A DNA stretch of 64,000 nt from an uncultured Mucispirillum sp. (GCA_944323205.1 CALURO010000009.1:1-64000); one strand, 5' to 3'. Shown: positions 1-9,420, counted from the first letter of the stretch. The notes: generated by a model from the sequence alone, not told the origin. Numbers and translations are program-made.

Positions 1-86
1 AACTGGGATTGTATTTCCCCTATATTTAAATTCTCTATGTCAGTTAGGAAAGTCATATATACCACAAATACAATAGAATCATTCTC

Positions 87-115
87 TTGACTGAATAACT
101 TTATTCTGGTATTTA
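87..115 (+). promoter_or_regulatory. possible sigma70 promoter
   Basis: TTGACT at 87-92 is followed after 17 bases by TATTTA at 110-115. It points toward the membrane/kinase fusion gene at 339 but would leave a 5' leader of over 200 bases, so it may serve something else. The rest of 1-338 shows no convincing gene, only AT-rich sequence and a short dispersed repeat at 204-223. Confidence 0.35.
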
Positions 116-203
116 TAGAGTAGGATATGTAAAAATATAATCATAGAAAACTGAATTTACAGACTTTTTTTCACAGGCTCAAAAAATGGGGTACCCACAG
201 TGG

Positions 204-223
204 TAAATTCTAAAAACTCTTGC
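204..223. repeat. short dispersed repeat (copy 1)
   Basis: TAAATTCTAAAAACTCTTGC here recurs with one change (A to G) at 8819-8838. At the second site it forms the left arm of a perfect 12-bp inverted repeat; here the right arm is missing. It is probably a half copy of a small intergenic repeat. Confidence 0.4.
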
Positions 224-338
224 AAAAAAATATTTTTTTTGATAGATATTTTTATCCAACAATTTCTTAATTTATTTTTATTTTTCTGACAAAACGAGCC
301 TACTCTCTTTTGCCATATTTTATTTTTTAGGAGTTTAT

Positions 339-1616
339 ATGAATAAATCTTCATTTGTTGAAAGATTGATAGTGTCAATTTTTGGTTTATTTTTAATGTC
401 ATTAGGTATATCTTTTGCTATCCGCAGTAATCTTGGTATTACACCTATATCCTGCCCGCCTTATGTTTTAAGCCACTATTTTACAAACTGGACTTTAGGG
501 CAGTTAACTGTTGGTATGCATATTACAATGATTATTGCTCAAGTTATTATTTTAAGAAAAGAGTTTCCTAAATCTCAGTATTCACAAATACTTGTGAGCT
601 TTTTATTTGGCTTTTTAATAGACGGCTCTATGTGGCTTACACAAATGGTTACAGCACCAAACTATGCTGTACAGATTTTATATGTGCTTTTAGGCTCACT
701 GCTTGTATCAATTGGTATAATATTTGAAGTAACACCAAAGCTCTTATATTTAGCAGGTGACGGCTTAATGATAACAGTTGCAAGGGTATTAAAAAGACCA
801 TTCGGTCAGATAAAAATAGGTTTTGATGTAACACTTGTATCTTTTAGCATAATTGCAGGTTATTTATTACTTAACCAGATAGTGGGAGTAAGGGAAGGGA
901 CACTTATTTCTGCCATTTTAGTTGGCTTTATCATTGGTAAGCTGAACCCAGTAATAAGCCCATTTATTACAAGATTTTTAGAAAGGCGTGAAAGACATAA
1001 AGATAAAGTTCAAGGCTATAATATTATTACAATAGGCAGAGAGCTTGGCAGCGGCGGCAGAGAGATAGGTCAGAAACTTGCTAAAAAATTAGGCTGGAAA
1101 TTTATAGATAAAGAATTTATAAAAGATGCAGTAGTAAAAAGCGGACTTTCCGGCGATTTTGTAGAGAATAACGACCAGCAGATGACTTCTTCTGAAAAAC
1201 TGCTTAGATATATTTCTATGGATAATATTTTTAATGATGAAAATTTATCAGATAACGACAGGCTTTTCATTGCCCAAAGTAAAATAATAAAAGATGCAGC
1301 AGAAAAAGGCAACTGTGTAATTGTGGGAAGATGTGCCGATGTGGTGCTTGATGACTGCGATAACTGCTTTAATATATTCATAGCAGCAGATAAAGAGTTT
1401 GCAAAAAAACGAGTAGCAGAAGAATTTAAATTGACAGAAGATGAAGCAGTAGAATATATTAATAAAATAAACCATCTTCGCCGCAACCATTATAATTATT
1501 ATACAGGCAGAACATGGGGCGACCCGTCAAGATATGATATGTATATAAAAAGCTCCAGTTTAGGTATAGATAAGGCAGTAGATGCAGTATATAACGCTGT
1601 GAAACAGGGAAAATAG
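339..1616 (+). CDS. YczE/YitT-like membrane protein fused to a cytidylate kinase-like domain
   Basis: Residues 1-210 or so hold about five hydrophobic membrane segments resembling the YczE/YitT group of integral membrane proteins, whose function is unknown. Residues about 228-425 form a cytidylate kinase-like P-loop domain. It begins with an ITIGRELGSGGREIGQKLA motif, in which the glycine-rich loop has GSGGRE rather than a classical GKS/T Walker A, as is usual in the cytidylate kinase-like family. A TAGGAG ribosome binding site lies 5 bases before the ATG. Seen: two domains in one continuous frame. Inferred: a cytoplasmic nucleotide-binding domain tethered to the membrane. The substrate is unknown. 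The EFR1 gene follows 13 bases later, so the two are probably co-transcribed. Confidence 0.75.
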   Translation: MNKSSFVERLIVSIFGLFLMSLGISFAIRSNLGITPISCPPYVLSHYFTNWTLGQLTVGMHITMIIAQVIILRKEFPKSQYSQILVSFLFGFLIDGSMWLTQMVTAPNYAVQILYVLLGSLLVSIGIIFEVTPKLLYLAGDGLMITVARVLKRPFGQIKIGFDVTLVSFSIIAGYLLLNQIVGVREGTLISAILVGFIIGKLNPVISPFITRFLERRERHKDKVQGYNIITIGRELGSGGREIGQKLAKKLGWKFIDKEFIKDAVVKSGLSGDFVENNDQQMTSSEKLLRYISMDNIFNDENLSDNDRLFIAQSKIIKDAAEKGNCVIVGRCADVVLDDCDNCFNIFIAADKEFAKKRVAEEFKLTEDEAVEYINKINHLRRNHYNYYTGRTWGDPSRYDMYIKSSSLGIDKAVDAVYNAVKQGK

Positions 1617-1629
1617 GTGTAAATTAGAA

Positions 1630-2412
1630 ATGGAAATATTAAAATCAAAATCAGTTTTTTTCAGCCCTGCAAGAAAAACTGGTGATATTACATCTCTTTT
1701 TGTATCAAGCCTTGGTTATGAGATAGAAAAATATAATATTACAAGCTACAAAAAGCGTGATACAGCTGTAAATTTTTTATCAAATGATTTGGCAGTATTT
1801 GCATACCCTGTATATGGTGGCAGAGTGCCTGATATTATGATAAAACAGCTTGAAAAAATGAAATCAAATAACACTCCTGCTGTAATAATTGCAGTTTATG
1901 GCAACAGAGCTTATGAAGATGCACTTTTAGAAATGCAGAATATTTTATCAGAAAAAGGATTTATTGTTATTGCTGCAGCTGCTTTTATTGCAAACCATTC
2001 TATTATGACTAAAGTAGCAGTTAACAGGCCCGATGCACAGGATAATGAAAAAATAAAAGATTTTGCAGAAAGAGTAAAAAATAAATTAAAAAATATAGAA
2101 AATATTTTAGATATAGAAAAACTTAATCTGCCAGGCGATTTTCCATACAGAGAATATAACGGCATACCACTGAAACCTACAGGGGACAGCAAATGCACAG
2201 CATGCGGTGCCTGTGTGCAAAACTGCCCAGTAAATGCAATTATGGCAGAAAACCCAAGAAAAACAGATAAAACAAAATGTATAACATGTATGGGATGTGC
2301 TGCAATATGTCCGCAAAATGCAAGGCATTTAAATAAAATACTGCATTTCCTTTCAGAAATACCATTTAAGAAAAAATACGGTGTAAGAAAAGAGCCTGAT
2401 ATATTTGTATAA
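1630..2412 (+). CDS. EFR1-type flavodoxin/ferredoxin fusion protein
   Basis: The N-terminal 150 residues resemble a flavodoxin-like fold (a SPARKTG phosphate-loop-like start and an AYPVYGGRVP segment). The C-terminus carries two 4Fe-4S ferredoxin motifs: CTACGACVQNCP from about residue 189 and CITCMGCAAICP from about residue 217. This is the layout of the EFR1 family, which probably carries electrons between FMN and iron-sulfur clusters in anaerobes; the partner enzyme is not known. It lies 13 bases downstream of the membrane/kinase fusion and ends at a strong bidirectional terminator. The length of 260 residues is normal for the family. Confidence 0.85.
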   Translation: MEILKSKSVFFSPARKTGDITSLFVSSLGYEIEKYNITSYKKRDTAVNFLSNDLAVFAYPVYGGRVPDIMIKQLEKMKSNNTPAVIIAVYGNRAYEDALLEMQNILSEKGFIVIAAAAFIANHSIMTKVAVNRPDAQDNEKIKDFAERVKNKLKNIENILDIEKLNLPGDFPYREYNGIPLKPTGDSKCTACGACVQNCPVNAIMAENPRKTDKTKCITCMGCAAICPQNARHLNKILHFLSEIPFKKKYGVRKEPDIFV

Positions 2413-2455
2413 AAAAATAGAATAATTGCAATTATATTTAGTGAATAATAAAAGT

Positions 2456-2481
2456 AAAGGGCAGTATAAACTGCCCTTTTT
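2456..2481. terminator. bidirectional rho-independent terminator
   Basis: A perfect 10-bp stem, AAAGGGCAGT at 2456-2465 and ACTGCCCTTT at 2470-2479, closes a 4-base loop. A-rich sequence on the left and T-rich on the right let it serve both the EFR1 gene (+) and the nuclease-like gene (-). Confidence 0.85.
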
Positions 2482-2491
2482 ATATGAGTTA

Positions 2492-3502
2492 CTATATTTC
2501 AAGATTATCAAGCATAACAAGCATATTTTCAATATCTTTGAAAAAATCTTCTTTTGTACCGCCACAAATATCATCTTTTATGATTGCAGCAGTAGCATTC
2601 TCACCTTTTTTATATTTTGCTGGTTTTTTAATTTCAAAATTATATTTTGAGCCATTTTTAGTTAGTATATTAAGCACTTTATAAAGTTTATCAAGATTAT
2701 CTTTTGCATATAATACTTTTATACTTGCTCTGATATTTCCATGATTGTAATAATTTTCTATAATAGGATAAAACTCAATACCATCAGCAGATACAGTATA
2801 AAACCAAAAGCCTAAAAAACCACCATTTTGATTTGGAACATATCCCCAGTTGCAGCGGTTTATATCACCTTTAATTATTTTCTTTTCTGCAAGCTCTGTT
2901 ACCTTTTTTTCCAATTCTTTATATAACCCACAACATGATAGATAGTTCCATTTTACTGATTGAAAATCAGTCATATATAATTTTGACTGTTGCTCTATAT
3001 TTTTTAAATTTTCAAGATAATCTATAAATATATCATTTTTTATATGACTGTGTTTTTCAAAAAGTGATAACAAATCATTTCTTGATATATATTTATATCC
3101 TTCTCTTTCTACAGAGTTAATTGTATATGTGCTGTCATCTCTTGTTTTAAGAAATACACATACAAGCTCTAAATTATTTTCATTACAGTGGTTTTGTGCT
3201 TTTTCTTTATAATTTGCTAACTGGTTTCCATGCCGGTTTGTTCCAGTTTTATCTTCAATGATTATAAAGTATTTATCATTAACTGTAACAGATATATCTA
3301 TTTTTTCCCACTGTCTCCAGCAATATACCTTTTCTATATTTAAGCTATTATTACCAATCATCATTTTAATAAAATCTTTTGCTAAAGTGTTTAATTCTTT
3401 ATGTTCTATATATTGATTATCAGCATAGGAGATAAGCCATGTTAAAAATGCATCTTGAGCAAGTTCCTTTGTGCCTATTTCAAATAAGTTTGGTTTGTTC
3501 AT
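2492..3502 (-). CDS. PD-(D/E)XK nuclease superfamily protein
   Basis: This 336-residue protein matches the PD-(D/E)XK family often found as orphan nuclease-like proteins in gut bacteria. The N-terminus has the typical LFEIGTKELAQDAFLTWL start. The presumed active site is D69 (in KIDI) with E83-D-K85 (in IIIEDKTG), followed by the helix NQLANYKEKA. Seen: the motif and its spacing. Known: such domains cut or bind DNA in many defence and repair roles. Inferred: an intact nuclease, with the target unknown. It starts 13 bases after the RCC1 lipoprotein gene on the same strand and may share its variable promoter. Confidence 0.7.
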   Translation of the reverse strand: MNKPNLFEIGTKELAQDAFLTWLISYADNQYIEHKELNTLAKDFIKMMIGNNSLNIEKVYCWRQWEKIDISVTVNDKYFIIIEDKTGTNRHGNQLANYKEKAQNHCNENNLELVCVFLKTRDDSTYTINSVEREGYKYISRNDLLSLFEKHSHIKNDIFIDYLENLKNIEQQSKLYMTDFQSVKWNYLSCCGLYKELEKKVTELAEKKIIKGDINRCNWGYVPNQNGGFLGFWFYTVSADGIEFYPIIENYYNHGNIRASIKVLYAKDNLDKLYKVLNILTKNGSKYNFEIKKPAKYKKGENATAAIIKDDICGGTKEDFFKDIENMLVMLDNLEI

Positions 3503-3515
3503 AATGTTTCTCCTT

Positions 3516-5309
3516 TTATTCTATAATTTTTTGTAAATTAGTTTTAACAGGTATCTCAATCGGTTCTTCATTGCCATTGATAATTCTTCCATTACCCCAT
3601 GCATAAATAGAACCATCTTGCATAACTGCATATATTGCACGAGAAGTATCAATTATATTTTGGACAACACTTTTTTCAGGAAGTAAAACTTTCGTCGGAA
3701 AATTTTTATCAATACTATCACCATTCCCTAAATATCCATACGTATTGCTACCCCATGCATAAAGTGAGCCATCTTGCATTAAGGCAAAAACAGCGTATCC
3801 ACCATAGTAACAGAATAATTTTTTAACTTTTGCACTTGTGTTGTTAAAATCAATTTTTTTTGGTGTATTTTGGTAAGCCGCATCACTTCCTATACCAAGC
3901 ACTCCATATTTATTATCACCCCATGCATAAAGTGAGCCATCTTCCATTATGGCATAAACTGAACTACCAGTAATAGTATTGGTTATTAGTTCTCTAATTT
4001 TTCCATCTAATTCTACTTTTACAGGTATTTTTCTATTTACTTCATCACCAACACCAAGTCGACCAGAGTAATTAGCGCCCCAGGCATAAAGTGAACCATT
4101 TTTCATAATAGCATACACAGATGAAGCATAAGCAATTACATCTTCAATATAGCTGTTTTCTGGAAATTCAATTTTTGTAGGAGTAGTAGTATTTTCATAT
4201 TCACTTATTCCTTCTATGCCTATCTGACCATCTTGATTGCCGCCAATAGCATAAAGAGTTCCATCGTTCATTACTGCATATGTGTTACTGCTAGGATTTT
4301 TATCATCAATCACTAATTTTTTAACATCTGATGGCTTAAGGTCTAGAACAAGTTTTGGAGTATATGCGTAAGAGAAATACCCAATACCTAAATGTCCGCT
4401 GTCATTAGAACCCCATGCATAATATGTATCATTATCTAATTGTGCAAATACAGTCTTATTACCAACTATTAAATCTGTAGTATTAGCTACATAACCATTA
4501 TTATTAGGTAATTCTACAGGTTCTGGAGTATATACAAAACTTCCAGATACATTACCCAATCCAAGAATAGGACCATCATTCCATCCAAATGACTCAGGTC
4601 CACCATCACGAATGAGAAATGAGTTTGTGTAATTTGGATATGATATTCGGTATACTTTTTCTACACCAACAGTTAGCTCTGGAGTATAATTTTGATATAC
4701 CTGTGTTGGAGTATTTATTACTTTTTGACTGTCTATTGTGCCAAGCTGTCCAAAGTTATTATCACCCCATGCACAAAGAGAGCCATCTTCCATAATCGCA
4801 TGTATAGATGAAGAGCCATATGGAATAACTAATTTTTTCATACTTGGACTGTTAAATACACAAGAATCAATGGATACTTTAGATATTTCACTGACATATT
4901 CTTCATCACTTCCTATACCTAATTGACCGTACGAATTGTTACCCCAAGCATATAGCGAATCATTATCTAGTACGATAAACATTGAACCATTAGCATTGCT
5001 TAATATTTCTTTAATTTTAATTATTTCAGGCTCTGGTTCTGGCTCAGGTTCAGGCTCTGGCTCAGGTTCAGGTTCAGGTTCAGGTTCAGGTTCAGGTTCA
5101 GGCTCTGGCTCTGGTTCAGGCTCTGGTTCTGGCTCAGGCTCTGGCTCTGGTTCTGGCTCAGGCTCTGGCTCTGGCTCTGGCTGGACTGTGCCACCACCGC
5201 CATTATTTACGCCACTATTACTTTCATTACTGCTGTCACTGCAGGCAGTTATCATAAAAATTGATAAAACAGCAAAAAGTAATGTTATTATAAATTTTTT
5301 CTTTTGCAT
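3516..5309 (-). CDS. RCC1-repeat lipoprotein with Pro-Glu linker
   Basis: The protein has 597 residues. It begins with a lipoprotein signal peptide ending in an ITAC lipobox (C23), then a short Ser/Asn/Gly linker. An uninterrupted run of 26 Pro-Glu pairs (residues 44-95) follows, then about eight to nine RCC1-like repeats of the form YAWGxNxxGxLG. The repeats should fold as a beta propeller; the PE stretch is a stiff, acidic spacer that would hold the propeller away from the membrane. RCC1-like bacterial proteins are usually surface or secreted binding proteins; the ligand here is unknown. An AAGGAG site precedes the ATG. Its promoter contains a C9 tract (see that entry), so expression is likely phase variable. 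Confidence 0.85.
   Translation of the reverse strand: MQKKKFIITLLFAVLSIFMITACSDSSNESNSGVNNGGGGTVQPEPEPEPEPEPEPEPEPEPEPEPEPEPEPEPEPEPEPEPEPEPEPEPEPEPEIIKIKEILSNANGSMFIVLDNDSLYAWGNNSYGQLGIGSDEEYVSEISKVSIDSCVFNSPSMKKLVIPYGSSSIHAIMEDGSLCAWGDNNFGQLGTIDSQKVINTPTQVYQNYTPELTVGVEKVYRISYPNYTNSFLIRDGGPESFGWNDGPILGLGNVSGSFVYTPEPVELPNNNGYVANTTDLIVGNKTVFAQLDNDTYYAWGSNDSGHLGIGYFSYAYTPKLVLDLKPSDVKKLVIDDKNPSSNTYAVMNDGTLYAIGGNQDGQIGIEGISEYENTTTPTKIEFPENSYIEDVIAYASSVYAIMKNGSLYAWGANYSGRLGVGDEVNRKIPVKVELDGKIRELITNTITGSSVYAIMEDGSLYAWGDNKYGVLGIGSDAAYQNTPKKIDFNNTSAKVKKLFCYYGGYAVFALMQDGSLYAWGSNTYGYLGNGDSIDKNFPTKVLLPEKSVVQNIIDTSRAIYAVMQDGSIYAWGNGRIINGNEEPIEIPVKTNLQKIIE
5025..5180. repeat. imperfect hexanucleotide repeat coding for (PE)26
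   Basis: There are 26 tandem hexamers of the form GGYTCW on the plus strand, coding for Pro-Glu on the minus strand. Synonymous variation between units shows the peptide repeat is kept while the DNA drifts. Unit gain or loss would alter linker length without shifting the frame. Confidence 0.9.
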
Positions 5310-5339
5310 AGTAAGCTCCTTTTCTAAATTTTTTTACCC

Positions 5340-5366
5340 ATTTTATCACGGGGGGGGGAATGTCAA
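5340..5366 (-). promoter_or_regulatory. phase-variable promoter with C9 spacer tract (RCC1 lipoprotein)
   Basis: On the minus strand, TTGACA (5366-5361) is followed by TT, nine C (5358-5350) and GTGA, then TAAAAT (5345-5340). The -35 to -10 spacer is thus 15 bases, two short of optimal. Gain of C residues would bring it to 16-17. The predicted start lies about 25 bases before the RCC1 gene ATG. Mononucleotide tracts in promoter spacers are an established phase-variation device (for example Neisseria porA and opc). Confidence 0.8.
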
Positions 5367-5455
5367 GCATAAAATTTATATAAATGTTTAAAATGATTAT
5401 ATTTAATGGTTTCGTCATTAGGTGTCGCAGCATAATTTTATATTTAAAAAACTTT

Positions 5456-5483
5456 TTGACATATTATCTAAATTATTTATACT
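5456..5483 (+). promoter_or_regulatory. sigma70-type promoter
   Basis: TTGACA at 5456-5461, a 16-base spacer and TATACT at 5478-5483 lie about 37 bases before the ATG at 5520. A good match to consensus in position and sequence. Confidence 0.65.
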
Positions 5484-5519
5484 ATAAAATAGATAAATAT
5501 TTATAAAAAGGTTTAGTTT

Positions 5520-6683
5520 ATGAAATATATATTAGTTTTACTTAGTGCATTAATAATAATATTAGGTGTTATATTTGTTTTAAAGCAAAGTGAAGAAAAA
5601 AATATTAAAATGCCAAAATCAGAAGAAACAGCAAATATTGCTGCATTAATTAAACAGCTTAAACCCCTTGTAGATGAAGTATCTTTAAAAAATTTCCAAA
5701 GTGATGATGAAGTTTATGCTCAGTATAAAGATAAGCTGTTACTGATAGATACATTATCAGAGCAGGTGATAGATAATATTACTGCTATCAATACTATTAA
5801 AGATTATAATTATGCAGATTACATAACTTTACGCTTTAGTATTAAAATGGATTTACTTTCCATACTTTCTGTTATTACTCCTAGTCAGTATAAGGATAAT
5901 ATGACAGATGAAAATATTACACATAATCTCCTTAATTATACAGCTTTATATTTTATTTCACTTGCAAGCCTTTATAATGAAAAAATAAATGTATCTGATT
6001 ATTTAAAAGCATATAAAGAGCCGTATTACAGCCACGAGCAGGGGATGCAGGAATATAAAAGGCAGTTATCATTTTTAAGTAACGCACAAAAGATAACAGA
6101 TACATTAAACTTTTCTGAAAATGATAAGAAAATTAAAGAAAGACTTATATATAAGGCAGGTCAAAGTTATTCATTATATGGTATAAATTCTGGACTTTAT
6201 GAAAATATATCACAGTTTGCCCAGTGGGAAATATATAAAAATAAATATATATTAGATGACTATCAGCAGACATTTTTAAATAACCTTTATAAATATAAAT
6301 CAGTTAAAGCATTAAAAAATGTATATCTTGCAAAAATCTATATGCAGTTTATGATGCTTGATGATAAATATTCCAGTATATTATCAAACTTGGCAGAAAT
6401 GGAGCAGGAATATCCGGAAGAATTTTATGAAGAAAGCACTCTTTTTGTAAGCGGCTGCACAAACCCTGCCTATCTTTTTGAAAATACATTAAATAAATGT
6501 ATAGATTTTATAAAAAATGCAGAAACAAAAGAAGATGCCTTTTCATATTTAGAAGATGAAAATATTGCAGGCTATGTGATGATTAATGATAAACTTTGTG
6601 CCACAAAAGATGATTTTGGTTATAAGTTTTATAATAATGATAATATAATGTGTGAAACATTAAAAGAAAAATTGGCAGATTAG
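5520..6683 (+). CDS. hypothetical membrane-anchored protein
   Basis: I do not recognise this family. The 387-residue protein starts with one hydrophobic segment (residues about 3-22) with no lipobox, so it is probably an uncleaved anchor with the rest in the periplasm. The remainder is mainly helical by composition, rich in Lys, Glu, Tyr and Asn. There is a single CTNPAYLFENTLNKC segment with two cysteines near residue 320. It has its own promoter upstream and a strong terminator downstream, so it is a single-gene unit. Confidence 0.6.
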   Translation: MKYILVLLSALIIILGVIFVLKQSEEKNIKMPKSEETANIAALIKQLKPLVDEVSLKNFQSDDEVYAQYKDKLLLIDTLSEQVIDNITAINTIKDYNYADYITLRFSIKMDLLSILSVITPSQYKDNMTDENITHNLLNYTALYFISLASLYNEKINVSDYLKAYKEPYYSHEQGMQEYKRQLSFLSNAQKITDTLNFSENDKKIKERLIYKAGQSYSLYGINSGLYENISQFAQWEIYKNKYILDDYQQTFLNNLYKYKSVKALKNVYLAKIYMQFMMLDDKYSSILSNLAEMEQEYPEEFYEESTLFVSGCTNPAYLFENTLNKCIDFIKNAETKEDAFSYLEDENIAGYVMINDKLCATKDDFGYKFYNNDNIMCETLKEKLAD

Positions 6684-6687
6684 AACA

Positions 6688-6720
6688 TTAAGGGCTGTTG
6701 TATCACAGCCCTTAATTTTT
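6688..6720. terminator. bidirectional rho-independent terminator
   Basis: Perfect 11-bp stem TTAAGGGCTGT (6688-6698) and ACAGCCCTTAA (6705-6715) with a 6-base loop and a T run on the plus strand. It lies between the convergent hypothetical gene and leuD. Confidence 0.85.
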
Positions 6721-6725
6721 ATTTA

Positions 6726-7328
6726 TTAGTTAAAGCATTTTGGTGGAAGATTTTTATCCATTTCTTCCACTTTATCTTTATTTTTCATAAGTTCATAGAT
6801 TGTATCATAAGTACCGTCAAGCAGACTTTTCTGCAGTGCTCTCTTAATACCTGCTTTATATGATTTATCCCCTGCTTTAATTTCTGCTTTTTCTATATCT
6901 ATGATAACTTCTGTATTAGGATTTTTTTCAATATATTCTGCCAGCTCTGCAATTTCTGATTTTGGTAAAGTAATACATACAAGCCCTAAGACTGAAGAGT
7001 TGCCGTAAAATATTTCTGCAAAACTCTCTGCTATTACTGCTTCATAACCTGCCCTTTTAATAGCCTGTGGAGCATGCTCCCTTGATGAGCCGCAGCCAAA
7101 GTTGTTACCGCTTAATATGATTTTAGCGCCTTTGTATTCTGGCTTATTCATAGGGTGGTCTGTAGGGTTGCCATTTTCATCAAATCTTTCATCTCTGAAA
7201 GCCTGTTCGCCAAGTCCGTCAAATGTAATGCAGCGTAAAAATCTGGCAGGGATAATCCTGTCAGTATCTATATCATCGCCAATCATTGGCATTGCTTTGC
7301 CTTTTATTTCTTTAATATTTCCAGTCAT
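6726..7328 (-). CDS. leuD: 3-isopropylmalate dehydratase small subunit
   Basis: LeuD pairs with LeuC to isomerise 2-isopropylmalate to 3-isopropylmalate in leucine synthesis. It shows the swivel-domain landmarks DDIDTDRIIPARFL near the N-terminus and the SGNNFGCGSSREHAPQA substrate-binding loop. The length of 200 residues is normal for the bacterial type. It lies 11 bases downstream of leuC on the same strand, the usual order, and ends at a strong terminator. Confidence 0.95.
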   Translation of the reverse strand: MTGNIKEIKGKAMPMIGDDIDTDRIIPARFLRCITFDGLGEQAFRDERFDENGNPTDHPMNKPEYKGAKIILSGNNFGCGSSREHAPQAIKRAGYEAVIAESFAEIFYGNSSVLGLVCITLPKSEIAELAEYIEKNPNTEVIIDIEKAEIKAGDKSYKAGIKRALQKSLLDGTYDTIYELMKNKDKVEEMDKNLPPKCFN

Positions 7329-7339
7329 TTTTATACCCC

Positions 7340-8722
7340 TTATATCATATCTCTAACATCAGTTACAGCGCCTTCCACAGCAGCAGCTGCTACCATTGCA
7401 GGGCTTAAAAGCATAGTTCTGCCTGTTGCAGAGCCCTGTCTGCCTTTAAAGTTCCTGTTAGAAGTAGATGCAGATATTTGGTCGCCTACAAGTTTATCTG
7501 GGTTCATAGCAAGGCACATAGAGCAGCCGGGCTCTCTCCATTCAAATCCTGCTTCTTTAAATATAACATCAAGACCTTCTTTTTCTGCCTGTTCTTTAAC
7601 TATTACAGAGCCGGGAACAGCAAGAGCTTTAACAGATTTAGCAACTTTTTTGCCTTTTAATATTTCAGCAGCTATTCTAAAATCTTCTATTCTGCCGTTT
7701 GTGCAGCTGCCTATAAATGCAACATCTATTTTTGTGCCTTTAATAGGTGTGCCTGCTTTAAATTTCATATATTCTAATGCATCTTTCATAATGTCAGTAG
7801 TTGGCTCTGGTATTTTTTCATCTATACCTATTGCCATTTCTGGAGTTATACCCCATGTAACCATAGGTGTGATTTTATTAACATCAAATTTTATAATATC
7901 ATCATAATGAGCATCTTTATCGCTGGCAGTATTTTTCCAGTAATCTACAGCTTTATCCCATGCAACACCCTGCGGAGCATAAGGTCTGCCTTTTAAGTAT
8001 GCAAAAGTAGTTTCATCTGGGTTCATATAGCCAACACGAGCACCGCCTTCAATAGCCATATTACAGATAGTCATGCGGGCTTCCATACTCATTTTATCAA
8101 CAGCAGTACCTGCAAATTCATAAGCATAGCCTAAACCGCCGTTTACACCAAGGTTGGCAATAACTGTTAAAATTAAGTCTTTTGAATATACACCTTTACC
8201 CATTTCGCCGTTTAACTCTATTCTACGAACTTTAAATGGAGCAATACTCATAGTCTGAGTAGCTAAAATATCCCTGACTTGAGATGTGCCAACACCAAAA
8301 GCAACAGCACCAAAAGCACCATGAGTAGCTGTGTGGCTGTCGCCGCATGCAACAGTCATACCAGGCTGAGTAAGCCCTTCTTCTGGTCCTACAATATGGA
8401 TAACGCCATATCTGTTATTTTTTACACCAAAAAGCTGTATTCCAAAATCAGAAGTGTTTTTCTCAATAGCTGCCATCATTTCTTCAGCTAAGCTGTCTTT
8501 AAAAGGGCGGGCAGTATTATCTGTTGGTATAATATGGTCATGTGTAGCAAAAGTTCTCTCTGGATGAGCTACAGTTAAGCCAAGTTCTCTAATCATAGCA
8601 AAAGCCTGCGGACTTGTTACTTCATGAAGTAAGTGCAGGTCTATAAACAGCTGAGACTGGCCGCTTGCAAGAGTGCCTGCAACATGCCTTTCCCATACTT
8701 TTTGAAAAAGATTTTTTCCCAT
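7340..8722 (-). CDS. leuC: 3-isopropylmalate dehydratase large subunit
   Basis: The aconitase-family catalytic subunit of isopropylmalate isomerase. The three cysteines that bind the 4Fe-4S cluster are visible in [14 protein letters not shown] and in [14 protein letters not shown]. The N-terminal [14 protein letters not shown] and the [14 protein letters not shown] segment are typical of the bacterial LeuC group (about 466 residues; this one has 460). A GAGGATAAA ribosome binding site precedes the ATG. No leuA or leuB lies nearby, so the leucine genes are scattered. Confidence 0.95.
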   Translation of the reverse strand: MGKNLFQKVWERHVAGTLASGQSQLFIDLHLLHEVTSPQAFAMIRELGLTVAHPERTFATHDHIIPTDNTARPFKDSLAEEMMAAIEKNTSDFGIQLFGVKNNRYGVIHIVGPEEGLTQPGMTVACGDSHTATHGAFGAVAFGVGTSQVRDILATQTMSIAPFKVRRIELNGEMGKGVYSKDLILTVIANLGVNGGLGYAYEFAGTAVDKMSMEARMTICNMAIEGGARVGYMNPDETTFAYLKGRPYAPQGVAWDKAVDYWKNTASDKDAHYDDIIKFDVNKITPMVTWGITPEMAIGIDEKIPEPTTDIMKDALEYMKFKAGTPIKGTKIDVAFIGSCTNGRIEDFRIAAEILKGKKVAKSVKALAVPGSVIVKEQAEKEGLDVIFKEAGFEWREPGCSMCLAMNPDKLVGDQISASTSNRNFKGRQGSATGRTMLLSPAMVAAAAVEGAVTDVRDMI

Positions 8723-8818
8723 TATTTTATCCTCGTTAGCTTAAAAATAAATTTAAATTGCATATTAATACTAAAAATTAAAAAAGTAAAGAGTTGATAA
8801 AGAAAAATTATGAAATAG

Positions 8819-8868
8819 TAAATTCTAAAAGCTCTTGCTTAAACTGTTGCAATCGTTTTTAGAATTTA
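8819..8868. repeat. intergenic inverted repeat, second copy of the 204-223 repeat
   Basis: Perfect 12-bp arms TAAATTCTAAAA (8819-8830) and TTTTAGAATTTA (8857-8868) enclose 26 bases that contain a further TTGC/GCAA pairing. The left arm plus CTCTTGC is shared with 204-223. It could be an RNA hairpin in the leuC leader or a small mobile repeat. Confidence 0.5.
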
Positions 8869-8919
8869 CTTAAATAAAAATTGGCTTACATTTTAAAGCA
8901 ACCCATTTATTGTATAAAT

Positions 8920-8951
8920 AAATGGAGATTGTTTTAGATTAATCCCCATTT
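8920..8951 (-). terminator. probable terminator of the hemerythrin operon
   Basis: Stem AAATGGAGATT (8920-8930) against AATCCCCATTT (8941-8951) with one mismatch, followed on the minus strand by T-rich sequence. It lies just after the hemerythrin stop codon. Confidence 0.55.
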
Positions 8952-8955
8952 TATT

Positions 8956-9420
8956 TTATTCACCTTTATATTCGTAGTTATAATAATCAGAAAGTCTTTT
9001 ATCTGCTCCAAGCAGGTGGCTGTGATACCAGTCAGTAATGAAATCAGCAATATCTGTCAGCACACCTTCAACACCTCTTTCGTCATATTCATCTTCCGGT
9101 ACATTTGTTCTTTTAAGCAGCAGTCTTTTTTTAAGAAGTTTTGCAACACTTAAATTAAACTTTTTATGGTCTGCTTTATGCTCGTCAAATGATGGGTAAT
9201 GGATACGCTCCATTAAATCTTCCTGAGATGGAAAATGTTTGTGAGAATATTCTGTAAGGTTGTTTAAAATGTTATCAAGCTGCTCTTCCCCGTTACCTTC
9301 ATTTTTTGCGTCTATAAATATATTTGAAAACCTTAAAAACTCTTTAGTATGGTTATCAATAGCGTAATCCCCTAATTTTAAATCGTCTACCCATTCTAAT
9401 GGTTGTATAATTTTGCTCAA
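8956..9420 (-). CDS. bacteriohemerythrin with a substituted iron ligand
   Basis: A 154-residue hemerythrin-domain protein, a family that binds O2 at a di-iron site and often acts in oxygen sensing or delivery. The ligands map as H24 (DNHTKEF), H62 (KHFPSQED), H81 and H85 (HKADH), H135 and D140 (HLLGAD). The bridging glutamate, expected four residues after H62, is Q66; E67 follows it. This may weaken the iron site, or Gln or E67 may substitute. The gene overlaps the upstream membrane-protein gene by 4 bases (ATGA), implying translational coupling. Family call strong; activity uncertain. Confidence 0.85.
   Translation of the reverse strand: MSKIIQPLEWVDDLKLGDYAIDNHTKEFLRFSNIFIDAKNEGNGEEQLDNILNNLTEYSHKHFPSQEDLMERIHYPSFDEHKADHKKFNLSVAKLLKKRLLLKRTNVPEDEYDERGVEGVLTDIADFITDWYHSHLLGADKRLSDYYNYEYKGE

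Noticed and set aside
2426..2684. Two short plus-strand frames over the end of the PD-(D/E)XK gene
   Set aside because: Both are shadows of the minus-strand gene and cross its terminator.
5025..5180. CRISPR array
   Set aside because: The units are 6-base coding repeats with no spacers. No other part of the window shows direct repeats with unique spacers.
4936..5391. A plus-strand frame with a long Gly-Ser repeat
   Set aside because: It is the opposite-strand shadow of the Pro-Glu tract of the RCC1 lipoprotein gene, with no ribosome site and no protein-like flanks.
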